Of a DNA stretch of 61,144 nucleotides, positions 33,421 through 42,611 are shown piece after piece. Origin of the DNA: Pyrinomonadaceae bacterium (GTDB lineage Bacteria > Acidobacteriota > Blastocatellia > Pyrinomonadales > Pyrinomonadaceae); contig JACVRN010000020.1 in the NCBI GenBank assembly GCA_014534425.1, positions 1 through 61,144 on the forward strand, in the 5' to 3' direction. The position numbers and the translations under genes were made by a program. How positions within the stretch are numbered: the first letter of the stretch is position 1; each line of letters begins with the position of its first letter. The notes under the pieces are model-generated. The model was not told the DNA's origin. It ran no database searches and saw only the letters and a program-made list of their open reading frames with translations.

Positions 33421-35742
33421 ATGAAATTTGAAGAGTGGAAACGACAGGAGATCGAGAAGCGCGGCGATATAACGACCAGCCTGTTTTTTGGCAGGAAAAG
33501 TGAGCTCGCGGAATTAAAAGCCTTTTTAGCAGATAACACCGTTCGTATTTTCGGGTTGTTTGGCGTGCCTATGATCGGCAAAACGACTTTGGTGCGTGAG
33601 TTTTTGAAGACCATAGCAAACCGTGAAATTCAAATAATTCGATTCCAGAACCCTGAAAATCCTGAAAACACACTACACAGGGCATTATCTGAGAACTCAA
33701 CTATTGATTGGCAGACTCAGTCGCCCAAACTAATTGTCCTTGAAAACTTTGAGGAAGCTTTGCAGTTGAGAGGCAATAAAGATCATTTGCACGAAATCAA
33801 GGTGCAGAGAATTAAACAATTTGTGGAGGAGATGGCGCAACTGCCTTTCGTAAAGCTGATTCTTGAGAGTCGGTTTCAAGTTAAAATAGATTTTGTACCG
33901 GGACATGTTTATTCGGAACTAAAGAGCAAACAATTAGGAGGAATTGACCGTCAAGAACTGTATGACCATCTAAACCAGATCTACCGAAACAACCAAGTAA
34001 GTTATGAGGTCTTTGAAGAAGTATGCAAAAAATTTGACGACCATGTTTGGTTAGTAGAAATGGCGATGCAGGATACATGGGAGTTTGAAGATGTGCGAGA
34101 AGCAATCCAGCATCCCCAAAGCATAACTCAAAACCTGTGGCGGAAATTGCAAGGTATTATCAAGCGGTTACCAGCTTCTCAAAAAACTTTGCTGTGCGCT
34201 TTCGCCATCGTTAACCCAATATCGGAAGTTGATTTGGAGAGACAACTGAAGAACTTGCCAGTGTTTAGAAAGAAGGATGAATTAGAAAATGCTTTGCGGT
34301 CTCTACGAAAAAAATTATTGGCGGTCTACAACGTTCAAAATAAAAGCTATGAACTCAATCCTTTTCTGCGCGAAGTGTGCTTTACTTTTTTAAAAGATCG
34401 AGCAGAGATGAAAGTTCTCGAATCATTACCCTATTTTAGGGAAGTTGAAAAACCAAAATATGATCGCCTCATGCAAGCGCATGAGAAAGGTGAATATTCC
34501 ACTTTTTTCAGATTATTGAAAGAGAAGAGAAGAGCACGAAAATACGATGAAGTAATAGATATTTTGCAAGAAGCCTATTGGACAAATCCTAAGAAAGAAG
34601 TGATTTTAAACGAGATTGGAATTACTTATAAATGGCAGAAAAATTGGCCTGAGGCGAAACATTATTTTGAGAGAGCCTTAGAGATTAATCCTGATGATGT
34701 AAAAGCCCTAAACGAATTAGCCATTATTCATAAAGAGCAGAAGAACTACATTGAGGCCATTCGGATTCTCAAGGGGTTAATTAACAAACAACACATTCCT
34801 GCTTATACGGAATTGGCTATTATTTATAAGGAGTGCAAAAAATATGACAAGGCCGTTCGGGTATTGAATAAGGCTTTAGACATAGATGGCAAAGATGTCA
34901 AGACTCTCAACGAATTGGCCGTCATTTATAAAGAGCAGAAAAATTATGATGAAGCACTGACAAGATTTGAGAAATTAACTGAAGAATATCATCACATCCC
35001 TGCTTACAACGAATTAGCCAACCTTTACAAAGAGCAAGGCGAATTTGATAAAGCTCTTACTACTATAAACAAAGGTTTGGCAAAAGAGCCTGGAAATACA
35101 TATTTCCGATCCACCTTAAGGAACATTAAACGCGCTCAAAATGATTCAAAATCTAAACCTGAACCAACGCCTAAAAAAATTTCGGAGGTTAAAAATGATA
35201 GCGAGCCGAAGGCTAAACCTATAATAGTTGCAGAGGAATTTGTAGATTATAAAAATTCAAGGCTTGAAACCCAAAATGTGGACGATGAGGTAATCCTACA
35301 ACAATCTCATAACGAAGAGATTTTGAAGCAGAAGGAAAGTTTACTCAAAGAACAAAAGGAATCTCTGACTAATCTTAACAATCTTAAAAGTATAGTTGAT
35401 GAGAATGTAAATAAAAGAATCAACAACGCGAAGCTTTTAGTATGCGCCTACTTTGTGGCTGTTTGGTTAGTAACAATCATTTTAGGGAGAGTAATCGGCT
35501 GGAATACTTTTGAAGAATGGACATTCTATATTGGTGGAGGGGGCACGCTTCTAGGGCTGATCTATCTTGTTATTAATGGTGAAGAAATGGATGTCAGAAA
35601 ATACTTTGAGAAATTAAAGAGTAAATACTATCAAGAGGAATGTCGGAAATTGATGTATAACGACACTAGCCTGAGCCGTCTTTATGAAGAGATTTCATCC
35701 TTGGAAAAGGAGATCATACGATTGAAAGCTAATGCGAACTAG
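33421..35742 (+). CDS. STAND-type NTPase with TPR array and C-terminal transmembrane segments
   Basis: 773 aa from the ATG at 33421 (a TTG at 33379 adds 14 residues). N-terminal SLFFGRKSELAELKAFL is the hhGRxxE motif of STAND ATPases. Walker A GVPMIGKTTL follows, then a Walker-B-like KLIVLENFEE, a sensor-type LILESRF and a winged-helix region (LPASQKTLLCAFAIVNPISE). Residues ~370-580 hold about six TPRs (ILNEIGITYKWQKNWPEAKH, ALNELAIIHKEQKNYIEAIR). A coiled coil (~615-660) leads to two TM helices (~667-690 and ~702-720) and a final helix. The gene is visibly AT-rich beside its GC-rich neighbours, pointing to transfer. STAND/TPR proteins often act as defence or stress switches; membrane disruption on activation is possible but unproven. 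Confidence 0.8.
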   Translation: MKFEEWKRQEIEKRGDITTSLFFGRKSELAELKAFLADNTVRIFGLFGVPMIGKTTLVREFLKTIANREIQIIRFQNPENPENTLHRALSENSTIDWQTQSPKLIVLENFEEALQLRGNKDHLHEIKVQRIKQFVEEMAQLPFVKLILESRFQVKIDFVPGHVYSELKSKQLGGIDRQELYDHLNQIYRNNQVSYEVFEEVCKKFDDHVWLVEMAMQDTWEFEDVREAIQHPQSITQNLWRKLQGIIKRLPASQKTLLCAFAIVNPISEVDLERQLKNLPVFRKKDELENALRSLRKKLLAVYNVQNKSYELNPFLREVCFTFLKDRAEMKVLESLPYFREVEKPKYDRLMQAHEKGEYSTFFRLLKEKRRARKYDEVIDILQEAYWTNPKKEVILNEIGITYKWQKNWPEAKHYFERALEINPDDVKALNELAIIHKEQKNYIEAIRILKGLINKQHIPAYTELAIIYKECKKYDKAVRVLNKALDIDGKDVKTLNELAVIYKEQKNYDEALTRFEKLTEEYHHIPAYNELANLYKEQGEFDKALTTINKGLAKEPGNTYFRSTLRNIKRAQNDSKSKPEPTPKKISEVKNDSEPKAKPIIVAEEFVDYKNSRLETQNVDDEVILQQSHNEEILKQKESLLKEQKESLTNLNNLKSIVDENVNKRINNAKLLVCAYFVAVWLVTIILGRVIGWNTFEEWTFYIGGGGTLLGLIYLVINGEEMDVRKYFEKLKSKYYQEECRKLMYNDTSLSRLYEEISSLEKEIIRLKANAN

Positions 35743-35959
35743 AAGGCTTCCGATGCCTAGTATCTCATTATAAATTTCTATGAGGTCTCACACCTGCTCT
35801 AAAACCCACGTTGAAGTTTAGAAAAATGCAAGGCTCTTTGCTTAGAGCCGTTACCAATTGAACGTAGGGAAGAAAACCCCGGTGCCTCCCCGGCCAGCTC
35901 AGAGAACGCGCTTTCAGGTCGCCATCCATTCATGCTGAAGGTTGCTTGGTTTTAGTTGC
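35743..35959 (+). other. Gene-free stretch after the STAND NTPase
   Basis: About 217 bp with no gene. It holds a short hairpin GGCTCTTTGCTTAGAGCC near 35831 and a GC-rich ACCCCGGTGCCTCCCCGG segment near 35876. No T-run follows the hairpin, so a terminator is not certain. The attC-like right end begins just beyond. Confidence 0.45.
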
Positions 35960-35997
35960 AATGGCTTAATGCAAGCGAGTTAATTCGGGCGTTATGC
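35960..35997 (+). other. attC-like right end (integron recombination site remnant)
   Basis: Ends in TTCGGGCGTTATGC (35984-35997). The 11-mer TTCGGGCGTTA is identical to the end of the site at 42598, and GTTATGC is the form of an attC right core. A small membrane-protein gene starts 40 nt later. Its 3' side carries the complementary core GCATAAC at 36263, as expected for a cassette. Confidence 0.55.
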
Positions 35998-36036
35998 TGC
36001 TACTATATGCCAATCTATAGGAAGGAGTTCAGCCGT

Positions 36037-36228
36037 ATGACGAAACAGACCACAATCAAACTCAGCATCATCCTTGCCTTGGTCGCTGCTGCTCTAGCGT
36101 TTTCTGCGTCGGTGATTGATTATGTGAGACACAGGGAGATTAATCTTACGCCCATCCTCGGAACACTGTTTCTGCTTGCGCTGGCTTTCTCTCTATCTCG
36201 AATCAAAGGCTCGGGTGGGTTAAAATGA
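36037..36228 (+). CDS. Small two-helix membrane protein (cassette-like)
   Basis: 63 aa from the ATG at 36037, chosen for AGGAAGGAG at 36019-36027 with a 9-nt spacer; an ATG at 36007 would add 10 residues. Two TM helices (LSIILALVAAALAFSASVI and ILGTLFLLALAFSLSRI) with a short charged loop (DYVRHREINL). No family recognised. It is flanked by an attC-like right end (35991-35997) and a left end (36263-36282) with matching cores, so it looks like an integron gene cassette; small membrane proteins are frequent in such arrays. Confidence 0.65.
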   Translation: MTKQTTIKLSIILALVAAALAFSASVIDYVRHREINLTPILGTLFLLALAFSLSRIKGSGGLK

Positions 36229-36262
36229 GCAAGTCGGCGGCTCGTAATTCCTGCCAGCCGCA

Positions 36263-36290
36263 GCATAACAACTCACTCAACCGGAGTTGA
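36263..36290 (+). other. attC-like left end (integron recombination site remnant)
   Basis: GCATAAC core at 36263-36269, continuing as CATAACAACTCACTCAACC (36264-36282), the shared left-end pattern. The core is the exact complement of GTTATGC at 35991-35997. The right half of this site is missing or unrecognisable before the carotenoid oxygenase gene. Confidence 0.55.
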
Positions 36291-36324
36291 TTTAACTTAG
36301 CTCTAACTAATAAGGAGCCGTGAC

Positions 36325-37785
36325 ATGCGAACGAACGGGCGAAATTTCTTAAACGACAACGCCTCTATGACGGCGAATCCTTTCCTGCAAGGGAACTTTG
36401 CTCCGGTTCGTGAAGAGGTGACGGCGGATGATTTGACTGTGATTGGCGAGTTGCCGCCGGAGATGGATGGCATGTTCGTACGCAATGGCCCTAATCCGCA
36501 GTTCCGGCCTATTAAGAATCACCACTGGTTCGAGGGGGACGGTATGCTGCACGGGGTGCGAATACGTGGTGGCAGGGCTGGCTATCGCAACCGGTACATT
36601 CATACGCCGGGGTGGAGGGCTGAGAATGCGGCGGGCCGTGCGCTGTACGGAAGTATCCTTGATCCGCTCGGTGTCCCCGTCCTGCTGCGTATGATGCGGA
36701 ACTGGCTCAAGCACCTTCCCATGATAAAGAACACTGCGAACACTGCGCTGGTCTGTCATGACGGTAGGTTGCTGGCTCTATGGGAAGGGGGCGAGCCGCA
36801 TGAGATTCAAGTCCCTAGCCTGGATACGGTCTGTTCTTATACCTACGGCGGGAAGCTGAAGCATCAGTTCACGGCCCACCCGAAGGTGGACGCGGCGACG
36901 GGTGAAATGCTGTTCTTTGGCTATAGCCCGTTCAAGCCGTCTGTCCAATACAGCGTGGTCAACGCGCAGGGGCGAATCATCAGCACCACCTCCATAGACA
37001 TCCAAAGGCCCGTCATGATGCACGACTTCGCCATCACGCCCCGGTACTCTATCTTCATGGACTTGCCGTTTACGGCCAGCATCAAGCGTATGCTGAGAGG
37101 CCAGCCTTTGCTGAAATTCGAGCCGCAGTTGGGCGCTCGCCTGGGAATCCTGCCAAGGCACGGCAGGGGCCAGGACATCAAGTGGTTCGAGGTCTCACCC
37201 TGCTACGTGTTCCACACGCTGAACGCTTATGAAGACGGCGACGAAGTAGTGTTGCTAGCCTGCCGCACAGAGGAGTTTCCAGACTCTTTCTTCATGCCGC
37301 CAAGCGCGAGCGCGAATGACGGCGCGATGATTGGTAAAGAGTTTGCTCCAGTGATGTATCGCTGGCGATTGAACCTGAAGACCGGCACCGCACGGGAAGA
37401 GGCGCTAGACGATGTGCCCACTGAATTCCCACGCATCAACGAGGGGCTTGTGGGAAGCCGTACCCGTTACGGCTACACCCTGAACATAAACGAGCCTAAC
37501 GAACTCCTTAAGTATGACTTTGAGAAAGGCAGGCACGCGCGCCACGGCCACGGAAAAATGCGTATAGGCGGAGAGGCCATCTTCGCGCCGCGCCCGAACG
37601 CCAGAGCGGAGGACGACGGCTGGCTGCTGACCTACGTTCATGACGAAGAAAACGGCATCAGTGAGTTGATTGTAATAGAGGCCCAGGACTTCAGCGCCCC
37701 GCCCCTGGCCCGTGTGCGAATCCCCGCGCGCGTACCCTACGGCTTCCATGGAGCATGGATTCCCGGCGAGATGCTCGCAAGTTGA
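36325..37785 (+). CDS. Carotenoid cleavage oxygenase (RPE65/CCD family)
   Basis: 486 aa, full family length. Non-haem Fe(II) dioxygenases of this family cleave carotenoid or stilbene double bonds. The four iron-binding histidines fall at His185 (FTAHPK), His233 (MMHDFAIT), His297 (VFHTLNAYED) and His475 (YGFHGAWIP), each in its usual context. The N-terminal GELPPEMDGMFVRNGPNPQF and WFEGDGMLHG segments are also typical. It is probably cytoplasmic since no signal peptide is seen. Ribosome site TAAGGAG about 9 nt upstream. No carotenoid synthesis genes are in the window, so the substrate is unknown. Confidence 0.95.
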   Translation: MRTNGRNFLNDNASMTANPFLQGNFAPVREEVTADDLTVIGELPPEMDGMFVRNGPNPQFRPIKNHHWFEGDGMLHGVRIRGGRAGYRNRYIHTPGWRAENAAGRALYGSILDPLGVPVLLRMMRNWLKHLPMIKNTANTALVCHDGRLLALWEGGEPHEIQVPSLDTVCSYTYGGKLKHQFTAHPKVDAATGEMLFFGYSPFKPSVQYSVVNAQGRIISTTSIDIQRPVMMHDFAITPRYSIFMDLPFTASIKRMLRGQPLLKFEPQLGARLGILPRHGRGQDIKWFEVSPCYVFHTLNAYEDGDEVVLLACRTEEFPDSFFMPPSASANDGAMIGKEFAPVMYRWRLNLKTGTAREEALDDVPTEFPRINEGLVGSRTRYGYTLNINEPNELLKYDFEKGRHARHGHGKMRIGGEAIFAPRPNARAEDDGWLLTYVHDEENGISELIVIEAQDFSAPPLARVRIPARVPYGFHGAWIPGEMLAS

Positions 37786-37808
37786 GGGCGTAGACCGCTC
37801 GTCAGGCT

Positions 37809-38294
37809 TTATCTTGCCTGGTAAATAAGGACTCTCTTGCGTCGTGCCTGGCCGAATAGCATGCCCGCTAGCGCTCCTATGCCTGCCCCTAGCGGGATGC
37901 CTACCATTACGTAGAGTTCACCGTCGTCAATGGGAGGTGAATTCTTTGCCGCTCCTATTCCTCCGCCGACCGCCGCGCCGACTCCGGCTCCTATTAAAGC
38001 GTACTTCGTTTTCTCGGATTTTCTTCTCAACTGATAAACGGTAGATATATTATTCCTGTCTAAAGTTTCAGTCTTATTCTTGCCGGTTATGCTCAAGGCT
38101 GTGTCTGTGACGCTCGTTAACTTGCCGCGCACGGTCTGTCCATCTTTCAACTTGATGATGAGTTCGGCCCCTTGAGGCACAGCCTGAACGTAGCTCCATT
38201 CTCCAGATGAAGCAGATTGCTGAGCCGCCGCCACGGGCGCGTAGATTAGAACGAAGGCTAACAGAATATTCAGTATGGTAATGTTTCGGCGCAT
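37809..38294 (-). CDS. Secreted glycine-zipper protein with Sm-like/SH3-like beta domain
   Basis: 161 aa from the ATG at 38294 (GGAGGA about 5 nt upstream); the frame extends to 38399 but without a ribosome site. Signal peptide (ILLAFVLIYAPVAAAQQ), then a small beta domain AELIIKLKDGQTVRGKLTSV, then a glycine-rich hydrophobic stretch (ALIGAGVGAAVGGGIGAAK and AGIGALAGMLFG) resembling glycine-zipper TM segments. Probably an envelope protein. Convergent with the carotenoid oxygenase gene, 23 nt apart. Confidence 0.75.
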   Translation of the reverse strand: MRRNITILNILLAFVLIYAPVAAAQQSASSGEWSYVQAVPQGAELIIKLKDGQTVRGKLTSVTDTALSITGKNKTETLDRNNISTVYQLRRKSEKTKYALIGAGVGAAVGGGIGAAKNSPPIDDGELYVMVGIPLGAGIGALAGMLFGQARRKRVLIYQAR

Positions 38295-38460
38295 GTGTCC
38301 TCCGATTGGGTTAAGGCCCTGGTAGAACTTCAGACAGGCTTGCTGCAAATCAAATGCCTGGAAATAAGCGGCAGGAAAAGCAGAGTAGAAGTGAAACAAA
38401 TGGATTCTGAGTGGAGCGTAAATCCGACAGTTGACGCATTATTGAAGGGAGCCTGACTAG

Positions 38461-38500
38461 AACTGTAGGGGCAGAGGACATGTCCTCTGCCCCTACAGTT
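38461..38500. terminator. Perfect 40-nt palindrome, repeat family E copy 2
   Basis: Every base from 38461 to 38480 pairs with 38481-38500; the half-site contains TGTAGGGGCAGAGGACA. It shares GTAGGGGCAG with the hairpin at 20430. It lies 33 nt past the stop of the long minus-strand gene, where a terminator would be expected, but lacks a T-run. Confidence 0.6.
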
Positions 38501-38532
38501 ATTCATATGGACGAGTCTAGGTGAAACCCTTA

Positions 38533-41500
38533 CTAGGGCGAGTTGCCGGTCGGTTCGATGCTAATGAGAGCCTTGTTGCTGGTTGCGCCTTGCCATTGAA
38601 TAGTCAGCCACACATCTCCTGCTTTGGCGAGTTCGTCGGGCAGCACTATGACCACCTGCGTCAGCCAGCCGAAGTTCGGAACTGCGCCGATGTATTCAAC
38701 CTTCAATGGATAAATCCTGCCTTGAGCATCTTCAGCCTGAGCCGTCAGCGTCATGGGAGTTTCGCTCATCGCTGAAGCCAGGTTGAGAGCAAAAAGCATG
38801 ACGCGAGTGTTCTGCTGCGCCGTGCCAAGGTTGAAGGTCGTGTAGGGCGAGAACGGGCCACGCATGAACGTCACGCTATCGAATGCTATGGCACGCTGCG
38901 AGTTCTCTTCGGTTAACAAGATGAGGGAAGGCGTCGGCACAGTTTCGGGCGTCGGCGTTGGCGAGGGAGACGGTGTCGGAGACGGACTGGGAGTCGGTGT
39001 TGGAGTGGGGGAAGGACTCGGCGTGGGTGTCGGATTAGGGCTTGGTGTGGGAGTGGGCGAGGGCGTTGGACTTGGGCTTGGTGTCGGTGTTGGAGTCGGG
39101 CCTGGTGCAGGCGTTGTTCCCGGTGCGGGAGATGGTGTCGAGTAGTAGCTGAACGGCGGCAGTGGCAATGCTTCGGGGCTGACGTTGAAGCGATAGCTTC
39201 CCCATTGCATTACGCCTAGCACGAACTGCACGTCAATGCTCTGTCCGGGCGCGAGTCCCCCGTCCGGCAGCTTCACGCTCACACTCGAATTCAACCCTCC
39301 GCCATTCGGCTGGTTCGGCGGCTCATCAAGGATCGTGCCTTTGAGCGTCGTCACGCCCGTGCTGGTCTGCTGGCTGAGCGTATCATCCGAAGAGGTTATG
39401 AGCCTGAGGTCTGCCTGCGAGCCTCCCAGGGTGTAGCCCGGACTGTTCAAAGTAGTGATGTCATTGACGCGGAAGCGTAGCTGTGTGAGCGTCTGGTTCG
39501 AGTTGTTGGTAAAGCGACGGCGTATGCTGAGTGTGCCGAACAGAGCGTTCGGGCCTACGCAGGACGGACAGCGCACAGCATTGGGCCTGTCGGATTCCGG
39601 GCGGGACGGCTCAATCAGCGTCTGACTGATGTCCGTGCGCGCTCCAGGGCTTGGGACGTGAAGCGATGACCACGCTATCCCCGCGTTTTCAGGGCCGGGC
39701 GCTCCGAGCACGGATGCCATAGTGCCGTATGTTTTCCCGGTCGTAGAGACGAACACGAAATCAGCCGCGTTGTCGTTTGTGTCCTGCGGCACATCGTTGC
39801 TGAGCTTTCGCACAAAGCTATACTCGCCGTCACTGCTCCCGATGAGAGGCAGACCCGTCCCTTCGCGGAATGCGCTCGTCACGGAAGTAAAGCCTACCGC
39901 GTCCATGCGGTTCGCCAGCGTGAAGTTTTCCGGGTCGCTGGTTCTGTAGAGTGCTATGCCGCCGTTATCAGGATTATCAAAAGTCTCTGCCGCATCCAGC
40001 GAGGCATATTTCGAGAGGGTGTATCCTCCTCCCGAATAACCGGACAGGACAATCAAATAATGGCCGCGCGGTCTAAGCGCAAAGCCGTTCTGGAGCGTCA
40101 AAATCACACTTCCGTCTGAGGCTACTAGCGACCAGCCGTTAGAGCCGTCCGGCGTGTTCGCAATCACGGTCGAATCCGAGTTGTTGTAAAGCTCTATAAA
40201 CTCATCTGCGCCGCCGTTCGGCGTTGGGCCGTGAAAACGGAATTCGCTGATGATAACGGTGCCAACCGGCGCAGGAGGCGGAAGCGGCACGGCCAACTTC
40301 TGCTTCACGTCGAAGGTTTGTTCGGCAATGATGATAAACCCTTCTGTGGTCAGGTCGCTGCCGGGGACTGCGCCGCATCCGTTCGATGCGACTGTATAAT
40401 TCACCGTTCCGTTCCCTGTGCCGCTACTGCCGGAGGTAATGGTTATCCAACTGACGCGGCTCGCGGCCTTCCAGCTACAACCTTCGGGCGCAGTTACCTG
40501 AACGCTGCCGCTTCCTCCCTGGCAAGGGATGGTCTCGCTCTTTGGGCTGATGGAAAAAGCGCACGCCGAGTCGGAGAGGTCTGGAACGCGCGCCAGGTTA
40601 ACCTTCGTGCCGTTCGGATAAACAAAGAACTTGCCGTCGGGAGAGACTGCAACGTCCAGGACTGTTGTGCCCGTCTCTTGATCGTAAGTCTTTAAGAGAG
40701 CGCCGTCCGACAGACGCCAGAAGCGAATCGTGCCGTTAGAAGGCGGGTTGCTTTGATTATATTCTCGGTTCGACTCCCAGCCGACGGAGATTAAGCCCTC
40801 TCCATCCGGCGTGAATTTGAGAGCTTTGATGCCACCTGCTCCGGTCAGTTTACGCACCAGCGCGCCGTCAGAAACCTGATAGAGTTCTATAGTGTCATCT
40901 TCAGCAAACTCGCCGCCTGGAAGTCCTGCCGTGGCGATTAACTTTCCATCCGGCGAGAAGGCCAGAGCTTTCGTAGGCCCTTGAATATTGCGAATCAGCG
41001 CGCCGTCTGCCACTCGCCACATATCCAGACCGAAGGGGCCTACGGAGGCGACCGTCTGTCCGTCAGGTGAAAAGCCTACAGCCGAGCCGCCGCCGCCCGT
41101 CATAGTGCGAATCGGCGTCCCGTTCGCAACCAGCCATAAAGTGACGGAGCCTCTGTGATAAGCGACCGAAACGGAAGAGGCTAGAATCTGTCCGTCGGGT
41201 GAAAAGGCTATGGAGTTAGAAGAAAGGGAAGCGTTCGCGCCTCCGCCGGAATTAATCGTGCGAATCAACGCGCCGGTCGCAACCAGCCAGAGCTTAATGG
41301 AGCAGCCGGTGATAGTCGCCACCATCTGCCCGTCCGGCGAGTAGGCCACATCATTGATAGTGCCGCAGCCACCCGATTCAAAGAAAGAGGCTTTTCGCAG
41401 AAACGCTCCATCGGAAGCCTGCCATAAATTACCTGCCTTCTCTCCGGTGCTTGAGAATCCATGGCCTGAGAAGACAGTCCGTCCATCCGGCGCATACGCG

Positions 41501-41688
41501 ACTGAAGTCACATTCGCACTGGAAGCGCTTGACCACACAACATCGGGTTGCCCCTGCGCTCTAACCTCCGAAGGCGCAATGAAGCAGGCGACGATTAACG
41601 TCCAGATGGCGGCTATTAAGATAGAGCGCTTTCCGAAGTCGCCTGGCAGACCGATTATACGTGTGCCGTCTACTATGCGAGCGTGCAT
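38533..41688 (-). CDS. Large secreted WD40 / BACON-like / lamin-tail surface protein
   Basis: 1051 aa. Signal peptide ([20 protein letters not shown]). Residues ~55-370 are WD40-type repeats with [43 protein letters not shown] and [14 protein letters not shown]. Then a BACON-like domain (~375-465, SFSISPKS-type start and [14 protein letters not shown]). Then a lamin-tail domain (~475-620, [24 protein letters not shown]). A later beta region is followed by a ~60-residue Pro/Thr/Ser linker of PTPTPSPSP units (nt 38938-39125) and a C-terminal beta-sandwich. Its build suggests adhesion or surface binding. It is AT-normal and divergent from the toxin-antitoxin pair. Confidence 0.83.
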   Translation of the reverse strand: MHARIVDGTRIIGLPGDFGKRSILIAAIWTLIVACFIAPSEVRAQGQPDVVWSSASSANVTSVAYAPDGRTVFSGHGFSSTGEKAGNLWQASDGAFLRKASFFESGGCGTINDVAYSPDGQMVATITGCSIKLWLVATGALIRTINSGGGANASLSSNSIAFSPDGQILASSVSVAYHRGSVTLWLVANGTPIRTMTGGGGSAVGFSPDGQTVASVGPFGLDMWRVADGALIRNIQGPTKALAFSPDGKLIATAGLPGGEFAEDDTIELYQVSDGALVRKLTGAGGIKALKFTPDGEGLISVGWESNREYNQSNPPSNGTIRFWRLSDGALLKTYDQETGTTVLDVAVSPDGKFFVYPNGTKVNLARVPDLSDSACAFSISPKSETIPCQGGSGSVQVTAPEGCSWKAASRVSWITITSGSSGTGNGTVNYTVASNGCGAVPGSDLTTEGFIIIAEQTFDVKQKLAVPLPPPAPVGTVIISEFRFHGPTPNGGADEFIELYNNSDSTVIANTPDGSNGWSLVASDGSVILTLQNGFALRPRGHYLIVLSGYSGGGYTLSKYASLDAAETFDNPDNGGIALYRTSDPENFTLANRMDAVGFTSVTSAFREGTGLPLIGSSDGEYSFVRKLSNDVPQDTNDNAADFVFVSTTGKTYGTMASVLGAPGPENAGIAWSSLHVPSPGARTDISQTLIEPSRPESDRPNAVRCPSCVGPNALFGTLSIRRRFTNNSNQTLTQLRFRVNDITTLNSPGYTLGGSQADLRLITSSDDTLSQQTSTGVTTLKGTILDEPPNQPNGGGLNSSVSVKLPDGGLAPGQSIDVQFVLGVMQWGSYRFNVSPEALPLPPFSYYSTPSPAPGTTPAPGPTPTPTPSPSPTPSPTPTPSPNPTPTPSPSPTPTPTPSPSPTPSPSPTPTPETVPTPSLILLTEENSQRAIAFDSVTFMRGPFSPYTTFNLGTAQQNTRVMLFALNLASAMSETPMTLTAQAEDAQGRIYPLKVEYIGAVPNFGWLTQVVIVLPDELAKAGDVWLTIQWQGATSNKALISIEPTGNSP
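38938..39125. repeat. In-gene low-complexity repeat coding PTPSP units
   Basis: Tandem GGCGTTGG/GGTGTCGG/GGAGTCGG-type hexamers on the plus strand (coding TPSPTP on the minus strand). It forms a flexible linker in the surface protein and is prone to length changes. Confidence 0.85.
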
Positions 41689-41929
41689 GATCGTCCTCTC
41701 TGCAACTCTGGCCGAATAGAAACCCCATGAACAGGCGTAAATCTATGTTGTTAGCTCATGCGGTGAATCGAAGTGACGCCAGGGGAACGGAAGGGGACTA
41801 ATCCAGAGGAGGTCGGATGATGTCCCGAAATTATATGCCTCTAAACATCGCTGTCAAGTCTCGTAGCACTGAAGCTTAAATGTTTCGATGATTCTTCCCG
41901 ATAGGTTAATAACGTGCGTTAGATTGCTA
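41689..41929. other. Gene-free region between the divergent surface protein and toxin-antitoxin genes
   Basis: No supported ORF. GCGTTAGAT at 41916-41924 resembles an attC right core but has no supporting flanks, so it is only noted. Confidence 0.4.
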
Positions 41930-41957
41930 TTGAATGATGTCGAAAGCAGGCTATACT
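41930..41957 (+). promoter_or_regulatory. Putative promoter of the toxin-antitoxin pair
   Basis: TTGAAT (41930-41935), 16-nt spacer, TATACT (41952-41957); the -10 has 5 of 6 matches. It lies 38 nt before the antitoxin ATG. No clear operator palindrome is seen. Confidence 0.45.
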
Positions 41958-41994
41958 GTTTCTGTTTTACCTGATAACTGAGCGGAGAATTGTT

Positions 41995-42219
41995 ATGGCG
42001 AATCTGATGGACAGAATCACAATCAATCCTGAGCAGTGTGGCGGACGTCCATGTATTCGCGGAATGCGTATTCGTGTTGTTGATGTACTTGATCTGTTTG
42101 CTGCTGGCTTGAGTGCTGAACAAATCCTGGAAGAGATGCCTGATCTTGAGGCGGAAGATTTGCAGGCTGCTTTGAAGTATGCGGCTCATAGATTAGATCA
42201 CCCGATGCTTGCAGCATGA
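41995..42219 (+). CDS. DUF433-type antitoxin
   Basis: 74 aa, with the DUF433 core: MDRITINPEQCGGRPCIRG, MRIRVVDVLDLFAAGLS, ILEEMPDLEAEDLQAALKYA. This is the winged-helix antitoxin paired with DUF5615/PIN-like proteins. It ends at 42219 and overlaps the next gene by 4 nt (ATGA), the usual antitoxin-first coupling. The DNA is less GC-rich than the core genes. The pair lies between an attC-like site at 42549 and a GTTATG at the antitoxin start, so it may be an integron cassette, a common home for such pairs. Confidence 0.88.
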   Translation: MANLMDRITINPEQCGGRPCIRGMRIRVVDVLDLFAAGLSAEQILEEMPDLEAEDLQAALKYAAHRLDHPMLAA

Positions 42220-42539
42220 CCATCTGGGTTGATGCACAGATGTCTCCTGTCATTGCCACCTGGATTAGCAGTAAATTCTCTGTGAATGCGGTAGCGATTC
42301 GTGATCCTGGTTTCCGGGATGCTGAGGATAAGGAGATATTTGAAGCTGCGAAGCGTGAAAATGTCATCATCATGACAAAGGACTCTGATTTTGTGTTATT
42401 GCTCGATAGGTTTGGTTCACCGCCTCAAGTAATTTGGGTAACATCTGGAAACACTTCAAACGCGCGTCTAAAAGAGATCCTCAACAGTACTTTGCCTAAA
42501 ACTCTTGAGCTTCTGAAATCGGGCGAGGAGCTTGTTTAA
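42216..42539 (+). CDS. DUF5615 (Mut7-C-like PIN fold) toxin
   Basis: 107 aa. The short PIN-like fold shows IWVDAQMSP at the start, GFRDAEDKEIFEAAKRENVI and MTKDSDFVLLLDRFG, with acidic residues Asp6, Asp33/Asp36, Asp56 and Asp58 that could bind a metal for RNA cleavage, and a C-terminal helix. In family pairs the partner is the DUF433 protein just upstream, which neutralises it. The overlap of 4 nt keeps the two coupled. Confidence 0.86.
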   Translation: MTIWVDAQMSPVIATWISSKFSVNAVAIRDPGFRDAEDKEIFEAAKRENVIIMTKDSDFVLLLDRFGSPPQVIWVTSGNTSNARLKEILNSTLPKTLELLKSGEELV

Positions 42540-42548
42540 ATCGGCGCA

Positions 42549-42611
42549 ACATAACAACTCATTCAAGTTGTTGTTGTGCTTCGTCGTGTGCGGTTGCTTC
42601 GGGCGTTAGAT
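42549..42611 (+). other. attC-like integron recombination site (near complete)
   Basis: 63 bp from left core ACATAAC (42549-42555), through CATAACAACTCATTCAAGT (42550-42568), to TTCGGGCGTTAGAT with the consensus right core GTTAGAT (42605-42611, fitting GTTRRRY). The ATG of the GNAT gene (42610) overlaps the right core, a usual arrangement in cassettes. Pairing of the two halves is only partial outside the cores. No integron integrase gene is in the window. Confidence 0.6.

Noticed and set aside
38938..39125. Possible CRISPR or tandem-repeat array
   Set aside because: The units are 6-9 nt, without spacers, and code for a Pro/Thr/Ser linker in frame.
41916..41924. GCGTTAGAT as an attC right end before the toxin-antitoxin pair
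   Set aside because: Short match without the preceding TTCGGG, so it could be chance; noted only.
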